This document shows, in pieces, positions 43,447 through 50,988 of a stretch of DNA of 64,000 bases. The first letter of the stretch is position 1. Every line of letters begins with the position of its first letter. This DNA is from CAYWOS01 sp964459985 (lineage in GTDB: Bacteria > Bacillota > Clostridia > Christensenellales > Aristaeellaceae). Where the stretch lies: assembly GCA_964459985.1 (NCBI GenBank), contig CAYWOS010000008.1, positions 1 to 64,000 of the forward strand. Direction: 5' to 3'. The translations under genes and the position numbers were made by a program. Below the pieces are notes generated by a model, which made no database searches, was not told the origin of the DNA, and saw nothing but the letters and a program-made list of their open reading frames with translations.

Positions 43447-44259
43447 TTACAGCCCGAGCTTCCTGACCGTGCCGATGCTCATTTCGGCGGCCTCCATCGG
43501 CGTGCGGCCGTACCAGTCGTCCTGCTCGATGATGAACCACTCGGCGCCCGCCTCGATGCCGGCGTCAACGACGGCCTTTACATCCTGACAGCCGTAGCCG
43601 AAGGGACGGAACTCGAACGCCACGGCGTCGGCCTGCTTCGCCTGTCCGATCAGCGCGTAGGGCGTGCCCTCGCCCCTGACGCCCACGTAATCCTTGAGGT
43701 GGACGAGCGGCGCGCGGCCTGCGTACTTGCGCAGATACGCGGCGGGATCGACGCCCGCGTATTTGACCCAGCAGGTATCGATTTCGGTTTTCAGGCGGCA
43801 GGGCGGGACGGCGGCGTACAGGAAATCCAGCCCGTACATGCCCGAAACTTCCCGGAACTCGAAATCATGGTTATGGTAGAGCAGTTGCAGCCCCGCCTCC
43901 CTGCACAGCCCGCCGAACTTGTAGATCAGCCGCATCACATCGGCGAAGCCCGGCGTGCCGGGGCGGCGGAAATCCTCCAGATACGGCACGGCGATATACT
44001 TGCAGCCGAGCGCCAGATGATCGGACAGCACGCCGAACATATCCTGCTCGATCAGCGACACGGCGCAGTGGTTCGAGATGGGAATCAGGCCGTTGTCATC
44101 CATCATTTTCTTGAGATCAACGGCGCTGTGGCCGAAAAAGCCGGCGAACTCCACGCCGTCGTAGCCGAGCTTTTTGAGCTGTTTGAGCACGCCGGGCATA
44201 TCCTTGACGGCGTCGGCGCGGGCGGAGTAAATCTGGTAACCGATCGGAATCCTACTCAA
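43447..44259 (-). CDS. Sugar phosphate isomerase/epimerase (xylose isomerase-like TIM barrel)
   Basis: The 270-residue protein starts IPIGYQIYSARADAVKDMPG, then LKKLGYDGVEFAG, and continues with LLYHNHDFEF, TEIDTCWVKYAG and LVHLKDY, the metal-binding strand ends of the AP-endonuclease-2/xylose-isomerase-like barrel. It should isomerise or epimerise a sugar or inositol derivative; the substrate is unknown. The start is a TTG at 44259 with AGGAGGG seven bases upstream. It lies upstream of the glycine riboswitch on the same strand and may share a transcript with gcv. Confidence 0.88.
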   Translation of the reverse strand: MSRIPIGYQIYSARADAVKDMPGVLKQLKKLGYDGVEFAGFFGHSAVDLKKMMDDNGLIPISNHCAVSLIEQDMFGVLSDHLALGCKYIAVPYLEDFRRPGTPGFADVMRLIYKFGGLCREAGLQLLYHNHDFEFREVSGMYGLDFLYAAVPPCRLKTEIDTCWVKYAGVDPAAYLRKYAGRAPLVHLKDYVGVRGEGTPYALIGQAKQADAVAFEFRPFGYGCQDVKAVVDAGIEAGAEWFIIEQDDWYGRTPMEAAEMSIGTVRKLGL

Positions 44260-44351
44260 TATGAAACCCTCCTGTCGGGCGCGCCCCGACGGCCGCGCCC
44301 CTTGATATCATCAGGCGATCCGCTTTCCGGACGCCGACAGCGCCGCGGCGC

Positions 44352-45866
44352 TCACTGACAGATGCGGCAGCGCTTTTTCCCGAAGAATTTGAGGAACGCG
44401 TTCCATCTGTGCGGTTCGGCGTACCCGTGGCATCTCCCGCACTCGTGGCTCTCGGAGGAGATTTTGACCCAGTCGCCGTGCTGCGCGCATTTCTTTTCAT
44501 CGAGGAAATGGAACTCCTTCTCCGGCGTTTCTTCCGGCTGCGCCTCATCCTCCTGATTGTTCTCATCCTCCGCCGGAAGCGTTTCCTCGATCACAGGCGC
44601 CTGTATGAACGGCTCGATGATCCAGTCGTCGATCTGTCCGACCGATCCCGACGTTTCGGACGGGAACGCCTCGATCAGCACGTCGGCGGCCGACGGCATG
44701 GTTTCCTCCTGCTGTTCGTCGTCGCTGACGATATCCTTATACGCGAACGATATCTCGATCTTGGGCTTTTCCTCTTCGTCGCGGGTGATCTCTTTCGTCG
44801 TCATGATGATCGTGATCGGCTTTTGTGTTTCCTCGGCCTTGGGCTGTTCCTCCACGGCATACTCCGCCAGATCGCTTTTCAGCGTGCACTGCGAGCCGTC
44901 CGCGAACGTAATGACGAGCAAGCCGCCCTCCGCCGAGGCGCTCTTGATCTCCATCGGCTGATCGTTGCGTTTGAGCGTCAGCCGGGTCGTATCATCGTCG
45001 TCCGACTGCGCGGAAAAGCCCAGCGCGTCCTCGCTTTGAGCGTGCGCGGACAGCGTGAACAGCCCGCCGTCCGTCGTGATCGAAAGCGACAGATCGGTTT
45101 CGCCGTGCGCGACCACGCAGGCCGATTCGTCATTCTCCGGCATCGGCGCTTTGATATACAGGCATCCGTCCACGGGATCGACGCGCACAAGCACCTCGGT
45201 CCCGCTTTTACCGGCGGTTTTGACCCATGCGGGCTGCAGCGTTTCCCCGCAGCCGTCGCGCAGGCAGACGCGGACGCCGTCGCGGTCGGGATCGCTCCAC
45301 AAATGCCCGAGCGCGTCCGTCGCGTCCGCCGTATACGACGCCTGACAGCGTTGGCAGACGTACTCCTTGTATCCCCCCGCCGCGCAGGTCGGCGCGATCA
45401 GATTCCACCGAAACATGTGCCCCAGCGCGTCGGTATAGTCGGTTTTCTCGGTTTCGCCGCATCCCGTGCAGGTTTTCAGCGTGTATCCCTTTTCGGTACA
45501 GGTCGGCTGTATCACGTCGGCATCGAAGGTGTGATCAGTTTTATACAGCGGCATTTTCCACTTGGCCCCGCACTGACCGCAGATCGCCCACTGATAGCCT
45601 TCGCTGACGCAGGTGGGCGCTTCATACGGCTCGCCGTCGATCCTCGTGGCAACCGCCCGGTAATGAATGGTTCTGGTTTCCGAAAAATAATGCCCGCAGT
45701 CGTCGCAGTAATGGGTAAAGAGGCATTTGTTCATGTCCTCGTCCGTTTTAGCCTTCCACGAGGTATGCAGATGCTCGCAGTCGTCGGCATAAGCGCCGAA
45801 GGACGCAATCATCATCATGACCGCGCACAGCGCGCAGGCGACCCGCCTCGCTCCCGATTGACTCAT
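44352..45866 (-). CDS. Secreted Cys-rich repeat protein
   Basis: The 504-residue protein has a signal peptide (ACALCAVMMMIASFGAYA) and a Cys-rich N-terminal third with repeats of the form PTC-GY-CxxCG-DALGH (for example QPTCTEKGYTLKTCTGCGE), each likely binding zinc or forming disulfides. A middle beta region, an acidic Glu/Pro/Gln-rich stretch at about 330-450 and a final Cys-His cluster (CAQHG, CGRCHGYAEPH, CRICQ) follow. This looks like a cell-surface or envelope protein. Function is unknown. The start at 45866 has AAGGAGG upstream; the promoter lies at 45915-45943. Confidence 0.7.
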   Translation of the reverse strand: MSQSGARRVACALCAVMMMIASFGAYADDCEHLHTSWKAKTDEDMNKCLFTHYCDDCGHYFSETRTIHYRAVATRIDGEPYEAPTCVSEGYQWAICGQCGAKWKMPLYKTDHTFDADVIQPTCTEKGYTLKTCTGCGETEKTDYTDALGHMFRWNLIAPTCAAGGYKEYVCQRCQASYTADATDALGHLWSDPDRDGVRVCLRDGCGETLQPAWVKTAGKSGTEVLVRVDPVDGCLYIKAPMPENDESACVVAHGETDLSLSITTDGGLFTLSAHAQSEDALGFSAQSDDDDTTRLTLKRNDQPMEIKSASAEGGLLVITFADGSQCTLKSDLAEYAVEEQPKAEETQKPITIIMTTKEITRDEEEKPKIEISFAYKDIVSDDEQQEETMPSAADVLIEAFPSETSGSVGQIDDWIIEPFIQAPVIEETLPAEDENNQEDEAQPEETPEKEFHFLDEKKCAQHGDWVKISSESHECGRCHGYAEPHRWNAFLKFFGKKRCRICQ

Positions 45867-45914
45867 CCTGCTTCCTCCTTGCGTGCGCAATCCGATCCTT
45901 TTTTCACCATGGTT

Positions 45915-45943
45915 ATCATATCACAACGTTTTCTGATTATCAA
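45915..45943 (-). promoter_or_regulatory. Sigma-A promoter of the Cys-rich protein gene
   Basis: TTGATA (minus strand, 45938-45943), 17 bases and TATGAT (45915-45920). It lies 48 bases upstream of the start codon. Confidence 0.7.
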
Positions 45944-45971
45944 GCAATCGGCGAAAAACATCCGGCGGTGA

Positions 45972-46001
45972 TTGTGCGAACGGGCCTTCCTGTGGTACAA
46001 T
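45972..46001 (+). promoter_or_regulatory. Candidate promoter of the esterase/rimM/trmD genes
   Basis: TTGTGC (45972-45977) and TACAAT (45996-46001) are 18 bases apart, with TGG before the -10. The match is moderate. It would transcribe two esterase genes and then rimM-trmD. Confidence 0.5.
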
Positions 46002-46066
46002 AGCGCGGGGCGCGAAACCGCGCGCCGCGAGCCTGTCCGTTCAATCAAAGAAAAGAGGTGCGCGCC

Positions 46067-46858
46067 TTGTCTTTACAGCATATGACCATTCGCTCGGACG
46101 CGCTGCAGGGCAACGTCGATCTCGACGTCATCCTGCCCGAATCGCCCAAAAAACTCATCGGGATGCGGGGGCGCTCGGGGGCGGCTTACCCGACGCTTTA
46201 CCTGCTCCACGGCATGTCGGACGATCACACCATCTGGCAGCGCCGCACGTCGATCGAGCGCTACGCCGCCGAAAAGGGCGTCGCCGTCGTCATGCCGTGC
46301 GCCGATCTGTCTTGGTACACCGATATGAAGTACGGCGACAAATACTTTACCTACGTTTCCGCCGAATTGCCCGCCGTCATGCGGTCCTTCTTCCCGGGCA
46401 TGAGCAGGCGACGCGAGGACACCTTTGTCGCCGGGCTGTCGATGGGCGGCTACGGCGCGATCAAGTGCGGCCTGCGCGCGGGCGACACCTTTTCGTATGC
46501 CGCCGGACTGTCCTCGGGGCTGGATATCGTGTCCATCCTCGAAGACGCGGACGGCAGGGACAGGCGGTTCTGGGAGGACATATTCGGCACGGCGGAGGAA
46601 GCGCGCGGCGGATTCAACGATCTGTTTGCCGCCGCCGAGGACATGGCGAAAACGGACAAGCGCAAAGTCAAATTCTATCTCTGGTGCGGCACGGAGGATT
46701 TTCTCTATCAGGCCAACATCAAAATGCGCGATCACATGAACGCGCTCGGGCTTGATCTCACCTATGAGGAATCGCCCGGCGTCCACGCGTGGCAATACTG
46801 GGATGAGAAGATCCAAACGGTGCTGAACTGGCTGCCGCTCGGAAAGGAGGACGCGTAA
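46067..46858 (+). CDS. Alpha/beta hydrolase, esterase D/tributyrin-esterase type (copy 1)
   Basis: The 263-residue cytoplasmic hydrolase has the oxyanion segment LYLLHGMSDDHTIWQRRTSIE, read over two motifs, the nucleophile Ser in GLSMGGYGAIK near residue 127, Asp in GTEDFLY and His in GVHAWQYW. This is the esterase D (EstA/FrmB) class that acts on short acyl esters or S-formylglutathione-like thioesters. The start is a TTG at 46067, six bases after AGAGGTG. It is followed at once by a related gene. The natural substrate is unknown; acetylated sugars are plausible. Confidence 0.85.
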   Translation: MSLQHMTIRSDALQGNVDLDVILPESPKKLIGMRGRSGAAYPTLYLLHGMSDDHTIWQRRTSIERYAAEKGVAVVMPCADLSWYTDMKYGDKYFTYVSAELPAVMRSFFPGMSRRREDTFVAGLSMGGYGAIKCGLRAGDTFSYAAGLSSGLDIVSILEDADGRDRRFWEDIFGTAEEARGGFNDLFAAAEDMAKTDKRKVKFYLWCGTEDFLYQANIKMRDHMNALGLDLTYEESPGVHAWQYWDEKIQTVLNWLPLGKEDA

Positions 46859-47635
46859 ATGGCGATCTCAAGAATCCATTTCTTCTCCGACGCTTTGGGG
46901 CAGTGCGTGACCTGCGACGTGCTCCTGCCGCAGCGCGCCGATCACGCGCCCGATCAAAAGCTGCCCGTACTGTGGCTGCTGCACGGCGCGTACGGCAACC
47001 ATTTCGACTGGCTGCGCCGCACGGGAATCGAAAGATACGTCGTGCCGCACACGCTCGCCGTCGTCATGCCCTCGGCGCGCAACAGCGCCTATGTCGATAT
47101 GGCGCACGGCGGCAGATTCCATACGTACATCGCCGACGAGCTGCCGCGCTTCATGCGCGATACCTTCAATTTCTCGGACAAACGCGAGGATAACTTCATC
47201 GCCGGGCTGTCGATGGGCGGCGAGGGCGCGATGAAGATCGGGCTTGCCCATCCCCACCGCTACGCCGCGATTGGCTGTCTGTCGGCGGGCGCGGTCAACG
47301 CCGTCGTCCCGGCGAATCTCGATCCCCTGCGGCGCGAAATGCTGTACGGCGGCAAGCTGATCGAAGAGACGCCTTACGATCCCTATGGCAACGCGCGAGA
47401 GATCGTCGCGGCGGGCGGCCCCTTCCCGCGCGTCTACCACGCCTGCGGGAGCGAGGATTTCCTGCTCGACGCCGCGCACAAGACGCGCGATTTCTTCACG
47501 GCGATCCCGGGCAATCCCTTCGATTATACCTACGAGGAAGGCCCGGGCGCGCACACATGGGATTTTTGGGACGCGTATATCGAGCGCTTTATCCGGTATC
47601 TTGCCCTGCCGCCCAAGGCGGAGGGCTGGCGATAA
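46859..47635 (+). CDS. Alpha/beta hydrolase, esterase D/tributyrin-esterase type (copy 2)
   Basis: The 258-residue paralog keeps LWLLHGAYGNHFDW, the nucleophile GLSMGGEGAMK, Asp in GSEDFLL and His in GAHTWDFW. Its ATG directly abuts the stop of copy 1, with AAAGGAGG inside the end of copy 1, so the two are translated together. Sequence has diverged well beyond the motifs, so the pair may handle different esters. rimM follows 12 bases later, probably on the same mRNA. Confidence 0.85.
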   Translation: MAISRIHFFSDALGQCVTCDVLLPQRADHAPDQKLPVLWLLHGAYGNHFDWLRRTGIERYVVPHTLAVVMPSARNSAYVDMAHGGRFHTYIADELPRFMRDTFNFSDKREDNFIAGLSMGGEGAMKIGLAHPHRYAAIGCLSAGAVNAVVPANLDPLRREMLYGGKLIEETPYDPYGNAREIVAAGGPFPRVYHACGSEDFLLDAAHKTRDFFTAIPGNPFDYTYEEGPGAHTWDFWDAYIERFIRYLALPPKAEGWR

Positions 47636-47647
47636 AGGAGAATCCCG

Positions 47648-48196
47648 ATGCTGTCACCGTATCTGATGATCGGCGAGGTGCTCAAGCCGCAGGGCTTGAA
47701 CGGTCAGGTCAAGATCAGGCCTCTGACCGATGATCCCAAGCGCTTTTTGTCGCTCGATCACGTATATTTCCTCGAAAACGGCGCGTATGTCCGCGCGGAC
47801 GCCGATTTGCCCGCCGTGCGCGGCGAGTTCGCGTTCCTGCGCATCGGCGATTCGCGCAGCCGCGAGAGCGCCGAGGCGCAGCGCGGTAAAACGATCTATA
47901 TCGACCGCGCGGGCGCGGCGGCGCTCGGCAGCGACGCCGACTACATCGCCGATCTGATCGGCTGCGCCGTGATCGGAACGGACGGCGGCAAAATCGGCGT
48001 TTTGAAGGACGTCCTCCAGCCCGGCGCGAACGACGTGTACGTGATCGATACCGAGCGCGGCGAAATGCTGCTGCCGGCGCTCAAAATCGTCGTGCCGACG
48101 GTGGACGCGGAACGGCGGATCATCACCGTCGATTCGGACAGGCTGCCCGCCTTCGCCGTGTGGCAGGACGAGGACGACGGAGAAAAAGACGTATGA
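47648..48196 (+). CDS. rimM: Ribosome maturation factor RimM
   Basis: The 182-residue protein has the N-terminal RimM domain (MIGEVLKPQGLNGQVKIRPL) and a C-terminal PRC barrel (GKIGVLKDVLQPGANDVYVI). It helps assemble the 30S head by binding S19. The start at 47648 has AAAGGAG upstream. trmD overlaps its stop by 4 bases, the usual pairing. The normal upstream partners rpsP and the KH-domain gene are absent; esterases take their place. Confidence 0.95.
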   Translation: MLSPYLMIGEVLKPQGLNGQVKIRPLTDDPKRFLSLDHVYFLENGAYVRADADLPAVRGEFAFLRIGDSRSRESAEAQRGKTIYIDRAGAAALGSDADYIADLIGCAVIGTDGGKIGVLKDVLQPGANDVYVIDTERGEMLLPALKIVVPTVDAERRIITVDSDRLPAFAVWQDEDDGEKDV

Positions 48197-48903
48197 TCAT
48201 CCGCATACTGACGGTGTTCCCCGAGATGTTTGATTCGGTACTGAACGCGAGTATATTAGGCCGCGCGCGCAAAAACAGCGTCGTCGATATTGAGGCGGTC
48301 GACATCCGTCCCTTTTCGGACGCCAAGCACAAGAATACCGACGATTACCCTTTCGGCGGCGGCGCGGGCATGCTCATGACGCCGCAGCCCATCGCCGACG
48401 CGATCAAATCCGTCGAAAAAGATCTCGCGGACAACCTGCCGGACGGCGGACGCGCACACAGGATCTACATGAGCCCGCGCGGCGTGCCGCTCACGCAGGC
48501 GCTGGCGCGCGAGCTTTCGCAAAGCGACGCGCTCATCCTCCTGTGCGGGCATTACGAGGGCGTCGATCAGCGCGTGATCGACAAATACATCGATCTGGAA
48601 ATCTCCGTCGGCGATTACGTGCTGACGGGCGGCGAGATCGCGGCGATGGCGCTCGCCGACTGCGTATCGCGCCTCGTCCCGGGCGTGCTGGGCAGCGAGG
48701 AAAGCCCCGAGGACGAGAGCTTTTCGGATAACCTGCTCGAATACCCGCAGTACACGCGTCCGCGCGTGTTCGAGGGCATGGAGGTGCCAGAGGTGCTTTT
48801 GAACGGCGACCACGCCAAGATCGCCGCGTGGCGGCGCGAGCAGGCGCTCGCCGTCACCAAGGCGCGAAGGCCGGACTTGCTCGAGGCTTCCGACAAGCCA
48901 TAA
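48193..48903 (+). CDS. trmD: tRNA (guanine-37-N1)-methyltransferase
   Basis: The 236-residue knotted SPOUT enzyme methylates G37 of tRNAs reading CNN codons with S-adenosylmethionine. Motifs are IRILTVFPEMFDS, FGGGAGMLMTPQPI, LLCGHYEGVDQR and SVGDYVLTGGE. The ATGA overlap couples it to rimM. rplS, which normally follows, is missing; a structured terminator region follows instead. Confidence 0.97.
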   Translation: MIIRILTVFPEMFDSVLNASILGRARKNSVVDIEAVDIRPFSDAKHKNTDDYPFGGGAGMLMTPQPIADAIKSVEKDLADNLPDGGRAHRIYMSPRGVPLTQALARELSQSDALILLCGHYEGVDQRVIDKYIDLEISVGDYVLTGGEIAAMALADCVSRLVPGVLGSEESPEDESFSDNLLEYPQYTRPRVFEGMEVPEVLLNGDHAKIAAWRREQALAVTKARRPDLLEASDKP

Positions 48904-48969
48904 CCTATCTGCAATCGGTTTTCGGAAAGGCCGCGCGGAAGAACGCCGGGAAACCCGCAAATCAAGGAG

Positions 48970-49080
48970 CCGATCCTGTGAAATAGGGAGCTTATCAAGC
49001 ATAAGCGACCGCATTTCACGGGCGGCGGCGACACAGGAAGCAAAATGCCTGCCGTCTCATGTCGAAGCGGAGGCATTTTT
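48970..49080 (+). other. Structured 3' region and terminator after trmD
   Basis: The gap between trmD and pgi holds nested stems: CCTGTG/CACAGG (48975-48980 with 49032-49037), GTGAAAT/ATTTCAC (48978-48984 with 49013-49019), GCTTAT/ATAAGC (48990-48995 with 49001-49006), and a terminator AAAATGCCT/AGGCATTTT (49042-49050 with 49071-49079) with a T-run. The first two stems share bases, so they could be alternatives. I do not recognise a known RNA family. Another hairpin (49109-49142) may end pgi on the other strand. Confidence 0.55.
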
Positions 49081-49159
49081 ACGTCTGCGGAGTTGATCGG
49101 CGTGTTGCGGGGAACCGTTTTTGACCCCAAAAGCAGTTCCCCTTCGCCACATATTCCTA

Positions 49160-50590
49160 TTACAATATGTATTCCTTTTTCGTTTTGTACCCCTCCCGCA
49201 TCTGCGCGCGGCGGGCGGCGTACTTTTCGCCCGTGTTGCCGAGCACGGCGTAGGAGGCGATCTTGCTCATTTCGACGCCGGGCTGGTTGAAGGCGTCGAT
49301 ATCGAACAGTTCGCCGGCGTAGGCGGTCGCCATCTCGAAGAAATAGATCAATTGACCGACGGTTTGCGCGTTGACGACGGGCAGCGTGACGGTCTGGCTC
49401 ATGCGCCCCGCCTTGTACAGCGCGTATTCGGTGCCGAGGCGCTCGGCCTCGATCAGTTCGTTGAGCGTTATGCCGCCGAGGAAGGCGACGTCGGGGGACT
49501 GCTCACAGCCGTGCGGGATCGCCGTCGTCGCGGCGAACTTGCCGACCTTTAAGAAGGTTACGGTCTTGTCGAAGGGGCCTTCGGTATACAATTGAAGCTG
49601 GCTGTGCTGATCGGTGACGCCGAGCGATTTGACGGGCGTCTGCCCGACATGGCAGGGCGTGCCGTCGCGCCTGACGTTCTTGCCGAGGCTTTCCGCCCAG
49701 AGCTGGCAGAACCAGTCCGCCATGTATTTGAGGCTGTCGGCGTAGGGCATCGAGACTTGGATGTTCACGCCCTTTTCGGTCATGCAGATATATTGCAGCA
49801 CCGCCTCGAGCAGCGCGGGATTCTGCCAGATATCTTCGCTCTTGCAGCGCCCGTCCATGCACTTGGCGCCGTGCAGCAGCCCGCGAATGTCGATGCCGCA
49901 GACGGCGGCGGGCAGAAGCCCCACGGGCGACAGCTCGCTGAAACGGCCGCCGACGGTCGGCGGGATAAAGAAGGTTTTGAAGCCCTCCTGCTTGGCGAGC
50001 TTGATGAGGTTGCCCTTTTCCGAATCGGTGGTGGCGATGATATGCTTTTGCCAGCCCTCGCCCACCTCTTTTTGCAGGCGATCCGAAATAATCAGGTACT
50101 GGCTCATCGTTTCGGCGGTCGCGCCCGACTTGGTGATGATGTTGAAGCAGGTTTCGCGCACGTCGATCACGTCCAGCAGCGCCGCCATGCGCTCGGGATC
50201 GATGTTGTCCTCAACGTAGAAGCGCGGGCCGGGGCGCTTGCCGTCCGGCAATTCGTTGTAATGCAGATGATTGAGCGCCTGCTGCACGGCGATGGGCCCC
50301 AGCGCACTGCCGCCGATGCCCAGCACGACGAACGCCTTGAAGCGCTCGCGGATCGACTTGGCGGTTTCTTCGATATCCTTGACAATCTCGGCTTGATTGC
50401 TCATGAGCTCGGTCCAGCCGAACCAGCCCGTGCCGCGATTCTTTTCCACATTCCGAACCGCTTGCGCCGCCCTGTCCGCCAGCGCGGCGACGGCTTCCTT
50501 TGATATGCCCCGGTCGCCCAGCGCGTCCGACATCATATAGTTCACGTCCAGTTCGATACGCGGGGCGAGGCAAAATTCGCAGTTGTCCAT
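49160..50590 (-). CDS. pgi: Glucose-6-phosphate isomerase
   Basis: The 476-residue enzyme interconverts glucose-6-phosphate and fructose-6-phosphate in glycolysis. It has the phosphate loop VLGIGGSALGP near residue 90, ITKSGATAETMSQY, VGGRFSELSPVGLLP, and late TVTFLKVGKFA and MSQTVTLPVV segments. The length fits the shorter Firmicutes-type enzyme. The start at 50590 has AAGGAGGAG upstream. Its 5' side is a long intergenic region with a chain of hairpins. Confidence 0.95.
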   Translation of the reverse strand: MDNCEFCLAPRIELDVNYMMSDALGDRGISKEAVAALADRAAQAVRNVEKNRGTGWFGWTELMSNQAEIVKDIEETAKSIRERFKAFVVLGIGGSALGPIAVQQALNHLHYNELPDGKRPGPRFYVEDNIDPERMAALLDVIDVRETCFNIITKSGATAETMSQYLIISDRLQKEVGEGWQKHIIATTDSEKGNLIKLAKQEGFKTFFIPPTVGGRFSELSPVGLLPAAVCGIDIRGLLHGAKCMDGRCKSEDIWQNPALLEAVLQYICMTEKGVNIQVSMPYADSLKYMADWFCQLWAESLGKNVRRDGTPCHVGQTPVKSLGVTDQHSQLQLYTEGPFDKTVTFLKVGKFAATTAIPHGCEQSPDVAFLGGITLNELIEAERLGTEYALYKAGRMSQTVTLPVVNAQTVGQLIYFFEMATAYAGELFDIDAFNQPGVEMSKIASYAVLGNTGEKYAARRAQMREGYKTKKEYIL

Positions 50591-50686
50591 AAGCTCCTCC
50601 TTGTTTCGGCGGGAATCCAAATCATTGGGAACACGCGAAGTATACCACACAAACGCGCGCTTGAACAGGGGGATACGCCAAAACAA

Positions 50687-50969
50687 GCGCGCCCCGTCAT
50701 GGGACGCGCCCTGCGTGTCGACAAAGTCGACACGCACCGCAAAAATGAAACGTTCATTTTTGCGGCCTGCACGTTTTTCCTGCGCGGCTTTGCCGCGCGG
50801 CCGGAAAAACGCGTAAGGAACCGATTTTCTGCGGAAAATCGTTCCGAAACCACCGCACATGTCGCTGGTTTCGGATGAGAAATGAAGGGGCTCCGCCCCT
50901 TCATTGCATCCCCGGGAAGAACGACCGGGTTTGTCGACGGTCTGAGCGCGCCCCGCCACGAGGCGCGCC
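50687..50969. repeat. Chain of abutting hairpins bounded by near-identical 25-base ends
   Basis: About 283 bases consist almost wholly of inverted repeats. Stems include 50713-50722/50726-50735 (10 bp, loop AAA), 50737-50749/50753-50765 (13 bp), 50772-50780/50803-50811 with an inner GCGCGGC/GCCGCGC, 50822-50829/50834-50841, 50844-50852/50866-50874, 50881-50891/50895-50905 (11 bp) and 50911-50915/50925-50929. The two ends (50686-50710 and 50945-50969) match at 21 of 25 bases in the same direction and are themselves hairpins. No ORF is convincing. It could be a mosaic interspersed repeat (REP/BIME-like) or a structured leader of pgi. Confidence 0.8.
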
Positions 50970-50988
50970 GTTACTCAAGATCAATCGG

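Noticed and set aside
48904..49080. Possible T-box, SAM or SRP RNA after trmD
   Set aside because: Conserved cores (TGGTACCGCG, the SAM-I core, the SRP GGAAG loop) are missing; only generic stems and a terminator remain.
50687..50969. CRISPR array reading of the hairpin chain
   Set aside because: There are no regular repeats with equal spacers and no cas genes; the units are different palindromes placed end to end.
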